Assembly (NCBI GenBank): GCA_030220185.1
Contig: JASPKZ010000423.1
Location: 372,001 to 436,000, forward strand
Length of the DNA: 64,000 bases
Direction: 5' to 3'
DNA from: Diploptera punctata
Lineage: Eukaryota > Arthropoda > Insecta > Blattodea > Blaberidae
In this document: piece after piece, positions 20,637 through 31,667 of the stretch
How positions within the stretch are numbered: position 1 is the stretch's first letter
Layout: each line of letters opens with the position of its first letter
The notes under the pieces: generated by a model
Databases searched by the model: none
What the model saw: the letters and a program-made list of their open reading frames with translations, nothing else
Told to the model about the DNA's origin: nothing
Translations under genes and position numbers: made by a program

Positions 20637-21094
20637 TGTTGGAAGTAAGAAGTCCCTGTAATGTACGTATAATAGCATGCGTTTCCAGAAATGAACCTAC
20701 CTGTAATTTATTTCTCCGCCTCGTTTCTCTTTATGGTTATTGTTACCAGGTATTTTAATTAACAGCTAAGTTTTGTAGACTGCGATGGGCAGGATATGTG
20801 CCATGAAAGTGGAATGAAAGAGGGACATGGAATCTTCCTATAGGAAAATCAGAAGTAAACCGCCCAGTTGATAGAACAAAATGAGCTGGGAGTATAATAT
20901 TAACCATGATTTGAGTGAAGTAGTGGATAATTGGAAAACATTAGCTCAAGATAGGGATGTATGGAGAAGTTATGTCACCGCAGCCATGAACATATGGATT
21001 TCATAGTGCCAGTGAGTTGATTAATTAGTTAGGTATTTGAATTAAGCCAATTCACCTAAAAATCCCTCATTTTCAATAACTGTAGATTTCCATG

Positions 21095-21095
<1 letters not shown>
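20637..21095 (-). pseudogene. LINE-T fragment, minus strand, split by a plus-strand LINE-T
   Basis: Left part 20637-20760 and right part 21031-21095 together match the minus-strand region seen at 39210-39360 (aatttctccgcctcgttt, then gtatttgaattaagccaatt). The split is at the 13-bp repeat described in the next entry. Confidence 0.65.
20761..21030 (+). pseudogene. LINE-T 3' end inserted into an older LINE-T
   Basis: Flanked by aggtattttaatt (20748-20760) and aggtatttgaatt (21031-21043), a 13-bp target duplication with one mismatch. Encodes the decayed RRLRWAGHVARM to MNLRV module and ends agtgccagtgagttg. Confidence 0.8.

Positions 21096-21097
<2 letters not shown>

Positions 21098-21143
<46 letters not shown>
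21098..21143. repeat. ATA microsatellite
   Basis: About 15 uninterrupted trinucleotide units. Likely a LINE-type tail or expanded from one, given the similar tails at 50-60 kb. Confidence 0.85.
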
Positions 21144-21144
<1 letters not shown>

Positions 21145-21479
21145 CCTTTATTACACTGTATTTATACTTGTGACCATATATGTGGATTTACTTCCAGCAT
21201 CAACAATTTCTTAGTGTTATGCAATAGATTGTCAAAAAATGATATCTCTGATTCTAAATACCTCACATTATTAAATGTGTTGGTTAGTTAAGGATATCTT
21301 TAAATTTATAATATGTAAGTATTTTATATATCTTAAAACATTAAACATTAATTAATTTTCTACATTTAATAATTATTGAAAATCACGTACTGTACTACGA
21401 AATGAAAATCAAAAACTACACACAGAAGGGCTATAGAATTTTCAAAGCAATCTTGATGTTGAACAACATAGTTTTCTTT

Positions 21480-21885
21480 TGAAACTACCTTATGTAAAAG
21501 TTTAAGTGAAGGATTGAAAGAGAAATTGGAACCATTCAAATTTGTTTTTGCTCATATTGTTCCTAACAAATGTGAAGGAAATTTAATAAAAAAAACAGGA
21601 AAAGATAAAACTGATAGAAGTAAATTGACAGATTTCGTACTCGAAACTCAGTGTGGTGATTGCGAAAATCTTATGTAGGATAAACAAAAATATTTCTAAG
21701 AAACATAATTGAGGAACATAAAAAAAACATAAGTACACCAGGTACAGAATTGTCGATAATTAGTGAACATAGAATTAATCAAATCATGAAATGAAATGGG
21801 ATGACATAAAAATGTTGCACAAATAACATTGGCAACTTTAAAAAAAATCTAAATGTATATTTGCTCTAACCTGGACTTCATCATT
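21480..21885 (+). pseudogene. Penelope-like element, linker and GIY-YIG endonuclease remnant
   Basis: Translates to LKLPYVKSLSEGLKEKLEPF, then KDKTDRSKLTDFVLETQCGD, then CENLM followed by a stop, IIEEHKK, and ELSIISEHRIN. Penelope-like proteins have PYVKGLSE-type sequence after the RT and then the endonuclease starting YxIxCxxC, with a later EH-x-H. That order is kept here, with the tyrosine motif damaged and stops present. The RT upstream is lost. Confidence 0.7.
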
Positions 21886-21934
21886 ACCCAGTGTAAGGTA
21901 TATATATTATTGGTGTTTCTCGTATAATTTATCA

Positions 21935-22217
21935 TATTTATACTATTATTATTATTATATTATTAACATTGTTATATTATTATCATCATTATTATATTAT
22001 TATCATTATATTATTATCATTATCGTAAGTATTATTATTGTTATTATCGTATAAAATGTTGTTTGTACATGAAATTTACATTGCTACGTCTAATGTATCT
22101 ATAACTGCTTATATTTAGTATAGTGAATATCTATATTTGTCAAATATTTATTTGTATTTGTGATGGTTGAGTGGAAGAGAAGGCCTTGTGGCCTTAACTC
22201 TGCCAGAATAAATAAAA

Positions 22218-22253
<36 letters not shown>

Positions 22254-22260
22254 CATTATA
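21935..22260. repeat. ATT-rich microsatellite tracts
   Basis: Two tracts: 21940-22045 (ATT with ATC interruptions) and 22217-22255 (ATT units). Between them is non-coding DNA. Confidence 0.8.
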
Positions 22261-22484
22261 ATTAGCATAAAATATTGATAACAGAAATGCCATTCATAAG
22301 AAAATAACAAAATAAAGCATTGAATAAACAAAAAGGATTTAAAAGAATGCTGTGAAACATATGATTCCATGTTAAAATATTTTAATCATAAATTGAAATT
22401 CTGAATTTGTTCATTTAAATTTATAAAAAAACACAAAATTGTCATGATGATGGCAACTATGTATTATAAATAACAATGTCAAAC

Positions 22485-22566
22485 GTCTTCAAAATGATCT
22501 GATAAGCAGATTGAAACATCGACTTAAATAAATTACATATTTGACTGAGATAACCATTAATATTAT

Positions 22567-22605
<39 letters not shown>
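22485..22605 (+). other. Penelope-type hairpin motif and ATT microsatellite
   Basis: cttcaaaatgatctgataag, then cagattgaaacatcgac at 22487-22523, followed by an ATT run (22572-22602). It lies about 600 bp downstream of the Penelope-like endonuclease, the expected side for that element's 3' end. Confidence 0.5.
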
Positions 22606-22606
<1 letters not shown>

Positions 22607-23224
22607 TCACTCGGGGAATAATATCTATAAAACATATTAAATAATAAATCTCCGGACGATTATCTTAATTATTCAATTGTCAAAATGCTTATATCTTGTG
22701 TCATTTATTTATAATTATGTGCTGGACCGTAGTGAAAATAAAATCTTGCAAAACTGTAACATACACTGTTTATTGTGTGATTGGACACACATTTAAGGTG
22801 GATTCTATGCAATTTCACCACCTACATAAGTTATCTGGTAACGTGGTATTAAATATAGAAATGAAGGTTCAGGACAGGGAAGATGGGTGGAAGTGATTAG
22901 GGAGCCCAAGGTTAAACTCAAAGGACCATAGCGCCAAAGAAGAATTACACATTCAACAACGATACATATATAACATCTATAAATAGAAGGAACCGGCCCG
23001 TATGAATGTTAGTTATTAGGAATATCTGAAGACAAACTTTGAATAAAACTACATTATCTAAATTACGTGCTAATCAAACATTAACTATTAATTAAACTCA
23101 CAGTTAAGATGAATGTGTACGCTAAGTCGCAAATTACCTGTAACAAAAACATAAGGTGCTTTAATCAATACTGCCAACTGAAGAATTAAATAAAAATTTT
23201 ATCAAAATAAATTATTAAAATTAA
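22606..23224. other. No gene recognised
   Basis: AT-rich. A 66-codon open frame at 22696 has no motif. Confidence 0.35.
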
Positions 23225-23420
23225 TTACACAGCGCAACAAATTGTAAGGTCACAAAAATCTTTTTCGAAAATGTAGGCGTTCTTTATGCATTTCGACCAC
23301 CTAAATTTGAAAATGATACTCAAAACAACGTTATCACCCACAATTGTTGCACAAATCGCAAATTTTGCAATAATGATATCACATATAGAAGTCGTATATA
23401 TATCCAGTAGCAACATATGG
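23225..23420 (+). repeat. Inverted arm, left, of the element K region
   Basis: Contains gcgcaacaaattgtaagg, gcatttcgaccacctaaatt and tgaaaatgatactcaaaaca. The complement of the right arm (24790-24975) carries the same blocks at roughly 70-75% identity by eye. One frame reads FRPPKFENDTQNN, against FRPPEFENDIQN in the other arm, so both are copies of one coding segment. Confidence 0.6.
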
Positions 23421-23469
23421 GTTAGAGAATATATGGGTCCATTTAAGGAAAACGAACCTAGAAAAAATA

Positions 23470-23870
23470 GAGAAACTAAAAGCAACAAGCCTAAAAAGGG
23501 TGCTCTGTCTCTCCAGATACACGCCCTCACGACTTGTATATGAACTCTCTAGAGAACCATTCTACGTAGAAGAGCTGAGGCTAAAGTTCCTACTACCAGT
23601 GACACCAGCTTACCAGGGCCTCCTGCAAGAACTCCACGAGAAGAAACGCAAAATGTGGGAAGAATTCTAGATTACTGACGCCATGACAAACCGTGAATGG
23701 ACTCAAGGAGGATATGAATTGCGCAACACAGTGACCAGACTCGCTGTGCATGGATTTCACCACAAGGTGTGCAGCAACCAGAGATTCCACGAGCCCGGCC
23801 CAGACTGAGTGTGTGCAAGATGTGGCGAACAGTGCGAGAAATATGATGTGTTAAACTTTAGGATGGGATC
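23470..23870 (+). pseudogene. LINE-C C-terminus, plus strand
   Basis: Reads RYTPSRLVYELSREPFYVEE, then LRLKFLLPVTPAYQGLLQEL. After a stop come NREWTQGGYELRNTVTRLAV, HGFHHKVC and VCARCGEQCEKY. It is co-linear with the minus-strand copy at 13025-13620. Two in-frame stops, otherwise well kept. Confidence 0.8.
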
Positions 23871-24082
23871 AGAATCGTTGTTGAAACTATGCAGTGACTA
23901 AGAACAATCTTCTTTGCACGTTGTGCGATTTCTTATTTTATTATAAATACTGTATATATGGCATATGAATCATGCAGAAGTAGAATACAACTTTAAAACA
24001 GCAACATATTGAAATATACACACAGTGAACAGATGCATACAGAGAGTGTGGTACAAAAGAAGTACCAAAATGATTCATTACG

Positions 24083-24720
24083 TGCTTACTTAGATGTCAT
24101 GGAGTGACTCCTGCTTTTCCTCTCATGAGAAATATCCGTGTGCTCACGGTGAAGCATCCAGCAGTAGTCGCTCATCTCCCAAGTTCCCTGGTATCGTCTT
24201 TCCATGTCATTGATATCCTGTTGGAATATATCACCCTGTTCCCCACTTACAGTACAGAGCTCAGGTTTGGAGGAAACATTCAAGGTGTGAATTTAAAAAA
24301 AAATGTAGCTTTAAACTCATTGAACATCCCAGCATTTTGATTGTCGTCAGCATGTTCTCAACTATTTCAATATACTCTGCGCTACGTTTGTTTTCCAAGA
24401 AGTTTTGAGCCACACTCTTTAAGGCAGTCCAAGCTTCTCGCTCCACGTCATTCATTCAATGAGGGAAATCTACATCTAGCATTAGTTTCCGAAGATCGGA
24501 TCCAATGAACATGTCCTCTTTCAACATAGCATCTGACAGGTTGGGGAACTTGTTACATAGATATTTGAAACAGTTGCCACACTTGGGTAATGTCTTGATA
24601 AACCGCTTCATCATGCCCAGTTCGATGTGCAGAAGGGGCAAGAATGTTCTGCCTCTTTCCATTAGAGGGTCACACTTGATATTTGTCTCCCCTGAAACCA
24701 ATTCCAACCTTCAGGGCCAC
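24083..24720 (-). pseudogene. Conserved arthropod multi-copy ORF (element K), second copy
   Basis: The minus strand reads LHIELGMMKRFIKTLPKCGN, then KFPNLSDAMLKEDMFIGSDL, a stop, EREAWTALKSVAQNFLENKR, IKMLGCSMSLKLHFFLNSHL, then EQGDIFQQDINDMERRYQGT and SDYCWMLHREHTD. Same order as 11497-12030 but closer to the consensus I remember. Two stops or frame changes. Function unknown; no nuclease, transposase or RT signature seen. Confidence 0.6.
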
Positions 24721-24789
24721 TGTTTTTGCTCCCAATGTTTGTCATTTGCAATGTGACAGTTCGCTGTGTGCTGCTAGGTGTGCAAATGT

Positions 24790-24975
24790 TGAACAGTTGA
24801 AAGCGAAGCACCGCTTCTGAGCTTCATATGGTGATTTCGTGTATATGATAATTATTGTAAAATATGTGATTTGTGCAAACATTGTGAGTGGTACGATGTT
24901 CTGAATATCATTTTCAAATTCAGGAGGTCGAAATACGTAACGACGCCTACGTTTTTGAAACGAAAGGGTGTTCAT
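24790..24975 (-). repeat. Inverted arm, right, of the element K region
   Basis: The complement of the left arm at 23225-23420. On the minus strand it encodes a short open frame starting MNTLSFQKRRRRYVFRPPEF just upstream of the ORF remnant, so it may be its 5' exon or an adjoining element end. Confidence 0.55.
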
Positions 24976-24989
24976 TGTTGCGTTGTGTT

Positions 24990-25655
24990 ATTAATCCATT
25001 CCTATAATTTACATTATTAATTTTGGTTGTTCAATTAGGCCTAACTTTAAAATATTCTTATTAATTTTCACAATCTCTTTAATTTTCGTTTTTAATTTTT
25101 ATGTACTTGATTTCTTTGTTCCTCTCTGCCCGAACTCCATTTCTATAGTCAGTAATTTGTTTACATGTAACCTGTCTGAAGTCGAGGATTCAACTCCATA
25201 CCAACATGATGAAATTAATTTTTAGTCGGTTGTTCTGAAACATATTTTTTTACTGAGAAAGATGTTGCGGTGAGTGTATTTTCCCTCGGATATGTAAATG
25301 AGTTGATGCTACCGAGAGGTATGCACCTAATGAAAGTCGCAGGGAAGGAAATATGGTTCACGTATGTGGAAACATCCAAATCTCTTTGCGTTTAAAAATG
25401 CGCTTAAAAGAACGTTTAATAAGCGTGTTAATTAATTCGGTTTTATTTCCACTCTACTTTTTTATGTGAAATTCTTGTTCGTTTATTTATGTTGCATATC
25501 TTTTACAATAACTATATAGCTTAAGAAATAAGCACACATTTATATAATCCATGAATACAGGCGAAAGCAAAATAATGTATTATATTCTATTGTTCCACTG
25601 CTTATAAAGTGAAGAATTTCTATGCTTACGTTAGAAGTTTTAAATATTATTAAGT
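24990..25655. other. AT-rich spacer, nothing recognised
   Basis: No ORF or repeat matched in the window. Confidence 0.35.
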
Positions 25656-25669
25656 AAGTGAATATCTGA

Positions 25670-25955
25670 GTCAGATATAATAAGAACAGTTAAGTCTCGT
25701 AGACTGCGATGGGCTGGACATATGGCACGAATGAGGAATGAAAGACGTGCATGGAAGCTTCTTGTAGGAAAACCAGAGGGAAAACGCCCAGTTGGTAGAC
25801 CAAGAATGATGTGGGAGAATGACATTAACCTTGATTTGAGGGAAGTAGACTATACAGGGAAAGATTGGAAAACATTAGCGCAGGATAGAGATGCATGGAG
25901 AGCTAATGTCCGTGCGGTAATGAACCTACGGGTTCGATAGTGCCAGTGAGTTAGC
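25670..25955 (+). pseudogene. LINE-T 3' end, well preserved
   Basis: One open frame gives RRLRWAGHMARMRNERRAWK, LLVGKPEGKRPVGRPRMMWE, NDINLDLREVDYTGKDWKTL and AQDRDAWRANVRAVMNLRVR. It ends ctatagtgccagtgagtt-like sequence. Very close to the consensus, hence recent. Confidence 0.85.
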
Positions 25956-26100
25956 TATTGTTAAGTAGCTTCTCTATTCAACTGTTGGTTCGTCTTTAAT
26001 TGGTCCAAAAATGCTTCTAAGTATTTAATTCTCACACTAGTAAACATTTCTCCTCCCTTAAAGTAAGAGTCTATGTTTTGCATCCATATAACTGATATAC
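25956..26100 (-). pseudogene. LINE-T fragment, minus strand
   Basis: ttgttaagtagcttctctat, tggtccaaaaatgcttctaa and gtaagagtctatgttttgca are the complement of the region just upstream of the RRLRWAGHVARM module. Abuts the plus-strand copy. Confidence 0.6.
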
Positions 26101-26105
26101 TAATA

Positions 26106-26964
26106 CAGTCATTAAGTTCTGAGACTTTACGCTTGAGCATAGGCACCCACAAGAATCTGAGTGTCTCACAAGATGCCGATAACTAGGCGTACACTTAAAT
26201 AGAATCACGTCCTCCCTCAAAACAGTCGCCTTTGACCGTCATGCATGTTTGCCAACGGTGGTAGGTATAGCTGTTGGAAACACCGCTGAAAGATGTTGGC
26301 AGGAAGGTCCCGTATGGCTTCTCTTGTGGCATTCATGACCTCTTCGGAAGAATGAAATCTACGCCCACGTAGGATTGCTTTCATGCGAGGAAAGAGAAAA
26401 AAAATCGTCATGTGATCATCAAGTTGGTCTTGCGACAGGATTCCTGACACACTGTGCTGGATAAGGTAACACGAGACATATCCAGGTCATCAGACAGAAT
26501 TTTGTAACAAGTACATTGACTGACCCCTACCACCGCTGCCAGATCGTCTACTGATTGGGAGCGGTTAGCACGCACCAACGTCACAACTTCTTCGATCTTG
26601 CATTTAGTTCGAATTGTTTGTGGCCGACCAGTACGCACATCATCTTCCAAACTGTATCATCCTTGCAAAAAGCGTCGGTGCTACCTAAACACAACATTGC
26701 GACTCAATGCATACTCACCGTAAACTTACTGCATCATTTGAAACGTTTCAATAGCGGTCTTGCCTAATTTCTGGCAGAACTTGATGTTGATCTAACAGTG
26801 ACATCTCGAGTTCCGACATGCGCATTCAAATCACCGTCACGACAAAGGCCGTAGTTCTGCTTGCAGTGAATGCACTCAACTGTCTCTTGCTGGGAGGAGA
26901 TACTATCTGACAAGGTACCATACCACAGCGCCACTATGCGCTCAGTCTCAAAACTTAATTACTA
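26106..26964 (-). mobile_element. mariner-like transposon, internally deleted
   Basis: Terminal inverted repeats: attaagttctgagacttta (left) and, on the other strand, attaagttttgagactgagc (right). The flanking TA dinucleotides at 26104-26105 and 26965-26966 are the duplicated target. About 859 bp, against the roughly 1.3 kb usual for mariner, because the middle of the transposase is missing. Confidence 0.85.
26210..26800 (-). pseudogene. mariner transposase, catalytic core deleted
   Basis: The minus strand begins FCQKLGKTAIETFQMMQ and continues VYGEYALSRNVVFR, the first helix-turn-helix of mariner/SETMAR-type transposases. Then come EDDVRTGRPQTIRTK, VDDLAAVVGVSQCTCYKIL (second helix-turn-helix) and DLDMSRVTLS. 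It jumps to DDHMTIFFLFPRMKAILRGR and RRFHSSEEVM, the C-terminus after the third catalytic Asp. The first two catalytic Asp segments are absent, so it is inactive. Confidence 0.85.
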
Positions 26965-27216
26965 TACCACGTATAACTGTTTTACATATTTTTAACGTTT
27001 TTTATAATATCACTTGTAACAGGGAGTAACAAAGGAACTGTTAACCATTGCATGCCGAAACCTACTTTGAAATTTCTCCCAGAAAAGTTTTGTGATGTAC
27101 CAAGGCCGTGTCTAAAAAGTTGTCAGCCGTTTTTAACTGCAAGGGACAGAAATCAAACCCAGAATCCAGGAATGGAAATTCACTGCACTCAGTAGATGGA
27201 CTCCCTGCATGATTAA

Positions 27217-28485
27217 GGGCATCCGGTACTAATTTCCTTGCAATTTGGTTTAAAAAAATGCAACAAACAAACATTATTTTTTCAGCTGATTCGTCGTGCA
27301 TAAAAATACGTCACTAATTAAACGAGTCTTCCTGAATATAATGACACTCTGGTTAACTTTTTAGACATATTTCTTGACGAGTAATTTAAAGTACACAATA
27401 AAATTAAAATAAAAAATTAAAATTTCTTGAAAGTATTTTCGTGGTACAATTTTCTCAAAAACTACTTCTCCAAATGTTTCCACAATTTAGTATGCTATTG
27501 TCCACAGTTCATTTGACAATAATAAGGTTTGGTTGTGTTCAGATATGGATTGTGATTTATTAAAAAAAAATTAAAAACCAAACTTTTTTCTTTGTTAAAA
27601 AATTTCCATCTATTTTTTTTAAATTTCAAACATCATCAACAGCACAAATAAAAATTGACTTATTATTATAGAGCTATTCACACCAAACATTAATCCCCCG
27701 CCCTTCACAGTTTCAGAGATATGTGTTTCAAAGTATGAAAAAGAATACAACTTACGCGAAAATGCAAAAAAACAAAAAATGTGCACATTAACACAGAAGC
27801 CATTTTAACAATTATGTTTATGGGTTTAAATGTCCAAAATCGACAAAATAATGTTAGACATCGATAAAATAGACCTTCCTGGATTTTTAAGCAAAAAGAA
27901 AAATATGAAAAAATACAACTTACGCGAAAATGAAAAAAAAAAAGTGCACATTAACACAGAGACGCCATTTTTATGGGTTTAAATGTCCAAAATCGACAAA
28001 ATAATATTACACATCGATAAAATAGACCTTCCTGGATTTTTTGAAGCAAAACGAAAAAAAAAAAAATGAAAAAATTCAACTAACGCGAAAATGCAAAATA
28101 AGTAAATAAATAAATAAAATGAAATAAAAAAAATATGCGCAATAACAGAGAGACGCCATTTTTAAAAATCATTTTTATGGGTTTAAATGTCCAAAATCGA
28201 CAAAATAACATTACACATTCTGGATATTTTAAAGCAAAAAGAAAATCATGAAAAAAAATACAACTTACGCGAAAATGAAAAAAAAAAAATAATAAATAAA
28301 TAAGATGAAATAAAAAAATATACACATTAACAGAGAGACGCCATTTTTAAAAATAATTTTTATGGGTTTAAATGTCCAAAATCGACAAAATAATATTACA
28401 CATCGATAAAATAGACCTACCTGGATTGTTTGAAGCAAAAAGAAAAAAAATCGATTCTTTTAACCCAAATAAGTACCGGGTGCCC
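27217..28485. mobile_element. TTAA-flanked DNA element inside M1 copy 1
   Basis: TTAA at 27213-27216 and 28486-28489 surrounds the inverted termini gggcatccggtact and agtaccgggtgccc (one mismatch in 14). A TTAA target duplication is the rule for piggyBac-like elements. The usual CCC start is not seen, so the superfamily is only suggested. The 1.27-kb interior has no transposase, only AT-rich DNA and a tandem repeat. Confidence 0.7.
27735..28440. repeat. Tandem repeat of about 160-185 bp inside the TTAA element
   Basis: The phrase acaacttacgcgaaaatg recurs at about 27747, 27915, 28077 and 28261. Each is followed by gggtttaaatgtccaaaatc, gacaaaataatattacacat and cgataaaatagaccttcct. Four units of unequal length because of A-run differences. 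Confidence 0.8.
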
Positions 28486-28723
28486 TTAAGCGCGGAGATA
28501 ACCGGGACACGACGAGCACAGTAGGTAGTGAGGGTTATCTAATCTACCAATTCATGAGTTTTATTACTTCCCTACAGTTTAAATGAACTATTTGGCACTG
28601 AATTGTAATGCTTTGCAGATACAAATGCAGCTAGTTTATTTGACACGGCCTTTGTACATCACAAGGCTTCTCTGGAACAAATTCCATGGTAGGTGTCGGC
28701 ATGTAATTGATGATAGTTCCCTT

Positions 28724-29318
28724 ATAAGTCAAGGAGGGAGAATAATGAAAGTGGAAATATAATTTTGGTTAATTTAGATAATAATTAGTAAAACAATATG
28801 TTAAAATGAGTAGGCTATGCTACACATCATTTTCCTCTTAATGAACAATCAAACATGGTACATTAACAACATTATCTTTAATTACACCATCCATTTTAGT
28901 GATTACATAATAAGGCTATAATGTACAGTATTAGCCTACTATTAGCCTACAGCAAATTAGTGAACAATCTAATAACGATTTTGTAACAAAATTGCCTCGT
29001 ATGTTTGTTTTCATCTGAAAATAAAAAAAAATAGGAACAACATAACATTCAATGACAAAACTGAATTGCAGGACATAAAAACCCTAGCGTAATACATTGT
29101 AACTGGTTCACTGCATACAAACTGCATTGTTATAACTATTTCCATAGCTCGAATGCCATATAACTCCTCTCCAAACACAGTGGTTATGCACATAAAGATT
29201 ATACCGTTTTATCGATCTGAAAACTGCGCAGTATTATTAAACGTTTAACGTTGTTCTACTGTTTATTTCATAATTAAAATATTAATGTCATTACAGCGAA
29301 AGACATTGAGGACCTTAC
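28724..29318. other. AT-rich spacer, nothing recognised
   Basis: No ORF above 60 codons with any motif and no repeat matched. Confidence 0.35.
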
Positions 29319-30160
29319 AAGCGAACTGTCAACCATTGCGTGCCGAAACATAACTTGAAATTTATTCAGAGAAGCGTTGTGATGTACCAATATCGTGTCA
29401 AAAAATCTGGCGTTTTAAAATGTAAGGCACAAAAATCGAAGCCTGCAGCCATATTACAAGATCTTAATAAAAATCATCATAAAGGTATACTTGGTAAAAA
29501 ATTTAATAGTCAAAGATATTGGAACTTTATATTTCATATTTGGAGCCTGATCAGGAATAAAAGGGACATCCATAAAAATATTAATCCGGCCAAAATTAAA
29601 TCATCCAGGATCTCTTATTGGAGATGACCAAATTTACAATGTTATTGTAACAGCTCACACTTTTATTATTTTTTTCTTTATAGTAAAGCCAATTTTAATT
29701 GGAGGATTCGGAAACTGGTTGGTCCCATTAATATTGGGAGCACATGACATGGCCTTCCCTCGGATAAATAATATGAGATTTTGACTTCTTCCTCCTTCTC
29801 TTACTCTCCTCCTAGCAAGAAGAATGGTTGAAAGTGGGGCATGTACAGGGTGAACTGTTTATCCCCCTTAGCCAGAAGAATTGCGAACGCAGCAATGGCA
29901 GCCCATTGTACAGAGCAGATGTACACCCCCGCATGGGTTTAGGCGCAGAGTGTAAAGAGCGGGACGCGGCACGGACGGCGGGTAGTGAGGATTTTCCAGT
30001 CTGCCAATACAGGAGTTGTATAACTACCCTATAGTTTAAATGAGAAATTTGGCGCTTGATATTACTGTCTTGCACTTAAAAACGGCATTTATGCATCACA
30101 ACTCATTCTGTAAGAAATTACAATGTAGACTTCGACATGAAATAGTTAATAGTTTCCTTT
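29319..30160. mobile_element. Foldback MITE M1, copy 2, split by mitochondrial DNA
   Basis: Left end gcgaactgtcaaccattgcg, cgttgtgatgtaccaa. Right end gtagacttcgacatgaaat, agtttccttt. The left half stops near 29450 and the right half resumes near 29890 (gcagcaatggcagcccattg, the counterpart of 41560). Between them lies cox1 sequence. Confidence 0.75.
29502..29893 (+). pseudogene. cox1: Nuclear copy of mitochondrial cox1 (NUMT)
   Basis: Read with the invertebrate mitochondrial code (TGA Trp, ATA Met, AGA Ser) it gives KDIGTLYFMFGAWSG, then [54 protein letters not shown] and LLASSMVESGACTGWTVYPP. This is the 5' part of cytochrome c oxidase subunit I (the barcode region). With the standard code TGA would stop it. 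A frameshift after the YPP segment and replacements at normally fixed positions show nuclear decay. About 390 bp; bases 29450-29501 are of uncertain origin. Confidence 0.93.
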
Positions 30161-30179
30161 TCAATTAAATTCTATACTA

Positions 30180-30400
30180 GAGCATGCCGTCAAAACTTTA
30201 GAGAACAAATAAGACGTACAACTCAATGATATATGCTGATGATGTAGCATCATTAAGCGATAGCGAGAACATACTAAAGGCTAATATACACATATTGAGA
30301 AACACTAAGATATTGGTGATGGAAATAAATATCAATAAAATACTTATATGGTAACAGGTAGAAATTCATTATAGAATGGAAATGGACAGTTAATTACAAA
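30180..30400 (+). pseudogene. LINE-T reverse transcriptase fragment
   Basis: catgccgtcaaaactttaga and atatgctgatgatgtagcat correspond to HAIKSLE and YADDV in the copies at 41 and 44 kb. Indels shift the frame. Confidence 0.6.
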
Positions 30401-30567
30401 TTAATTAAAAAACCTAGAAATAATAATTACAAACCTGAATGAGGTGCAGAAAGCAATAAAACATAGGCTCGATTCTGGAAATATATACAATTACGTTACA
30501 GTAACTTTCGTCATTACACTTTCTCACAAAAAAAGTTACTGAACCTAGCCTATATAAAATTGTTATT

Positions 30568-31085
30568 CTTACTTACTGGCACTATCGAACCCATAGGTTC
30601 ATGCTCTCCATACATCCCTATCCTGAGCTAATGCTTTCCAATCATTTCCTGTATAATCTACTTCCCTCAAATCATGGTTAATGTTATTATCCCACCTCAT
30701 TATTCCTCTACTAACTGGGCGTTTTCCCTCTGGTTTTTCTACAAGACGCTTCCATGCAAGCATTCATTCCCCATACGTGCCACATGTCCTGTCCATCGCA
30801 GTCTCCGAGACTTAACTGTCTTATTATATCTGGCTTCCTATAAAGATCATGTAATTCATTGTTATGTAGTTTTCTCCATTCACCTGTCTGTTCATCTCTC
30901 TTTGGTCTAAAAATGTTCCCAAGTACTTTATTCTCAAATACTCGTAATCTCCTTTCCTGCCTTAAATTAAGAGTCCATGTTTCGCATCCATATAATTTAA
31001 CTGGTAGAATAATAGTTGTATATATTTTCAGTTTTTTTGAAAGGAGTTGGGACATGAAAAATCTCTGTAATGCATAATAGCACGC
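30568..31085 (-). pseudogene. LINE-T 3' end, minus strand
   Basis: A short (CTTA) tail at the left edge, then ctggcactatcgaacccata. The minus strand encodes SQLLSKKLKIYTTIILPVKL, YGCETWTLNLRQERRLRVFE, NKVLGNIFRPKRDEQTGEWR and the start of the WAGHVARM-type module with a frameshift. Confidence 0.8.
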
Positions 31086-31174
31086 ATTTTTCCCAGTTAT
31101 ATTACAGGCCTACAGGTGAAAAAATTGACCCTAACGTAAAAGTAGCAAAAACGATTAGGAATATTTACGAAAGA

Positions 31175-31490
31175 AGATCTTATGAACATTTTTGGACCAA
31201 TGAGAGACGAAAAGATAGGTGAATGGAGAATATGTGATTTTTATGGGAAATCAGATGTATTACAAATAGTTGAGAGGCCAACTCGCACGAATGGAGAATA
31301 AAAACAGGGAACATAGACAATCCTAGTAGGAAAACCAGAAGAAAACTTACAGTAGGTATGCCAAAAATGCGGTGGGAAAATTACATTAACAGATTTGAGG
31401 GAGGTAAATCATAAAATAGGGATGTATGTAAAGCTTATGTCCGCGTGGCCATGGACCTACGGGCCCGATAGTGTCAGTTGGTTAGTTATT
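31175..31490 (+). pseudogene. LINE-T 3' end, decayed
   Basis: Recognisable blocks: atttttggaccaatgagaga, aggtgaatggagaa, aggaaaaccagaag and gggcccgatagtgtcagttg. Many indels. Confidence 0.55.
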
Positions 31491-31667
31491 TATTACCGTT
31501 TACAGGTAAAATGATCCCACAATAAGCATTAGGACGTCCTTGAGGAAGTAGAATATTTTAATAGTAATTCCAGTTTAGAATGAGTTTCAATAAAGTGTAT
31601 AGGCAAGATTTATCGAATCTATTTTTTAAATGATAGTGTAAAATGGTGAATATGATGAAATTAATTC

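Larger units (their letters stand above)
27031..28723. mobile_element. Foldback MITE M1, copy 1, split by a TTAA element
   Basis: Long terminal inverted repeats of about 120 bp. Left: aaaggaactgttaaccattg, catgccgaaacctactttg, ttgtgatgtaccaaggccgt. The complement is at the right end (catcacaaggcttctctgg, ggtgtcggcatgtaattg, tagttcccttat). The unique centre is interrupted at 27213-28489. Other copies: 29319-30160, 33219-33627 and 40131-41838. Confidence 0.8.

Noticed and set aside
29340..29627. A 95-codon nuclear gene
   Set aside because: The frame is the wrong reading of the cox1 insertion plus MITE sequence.
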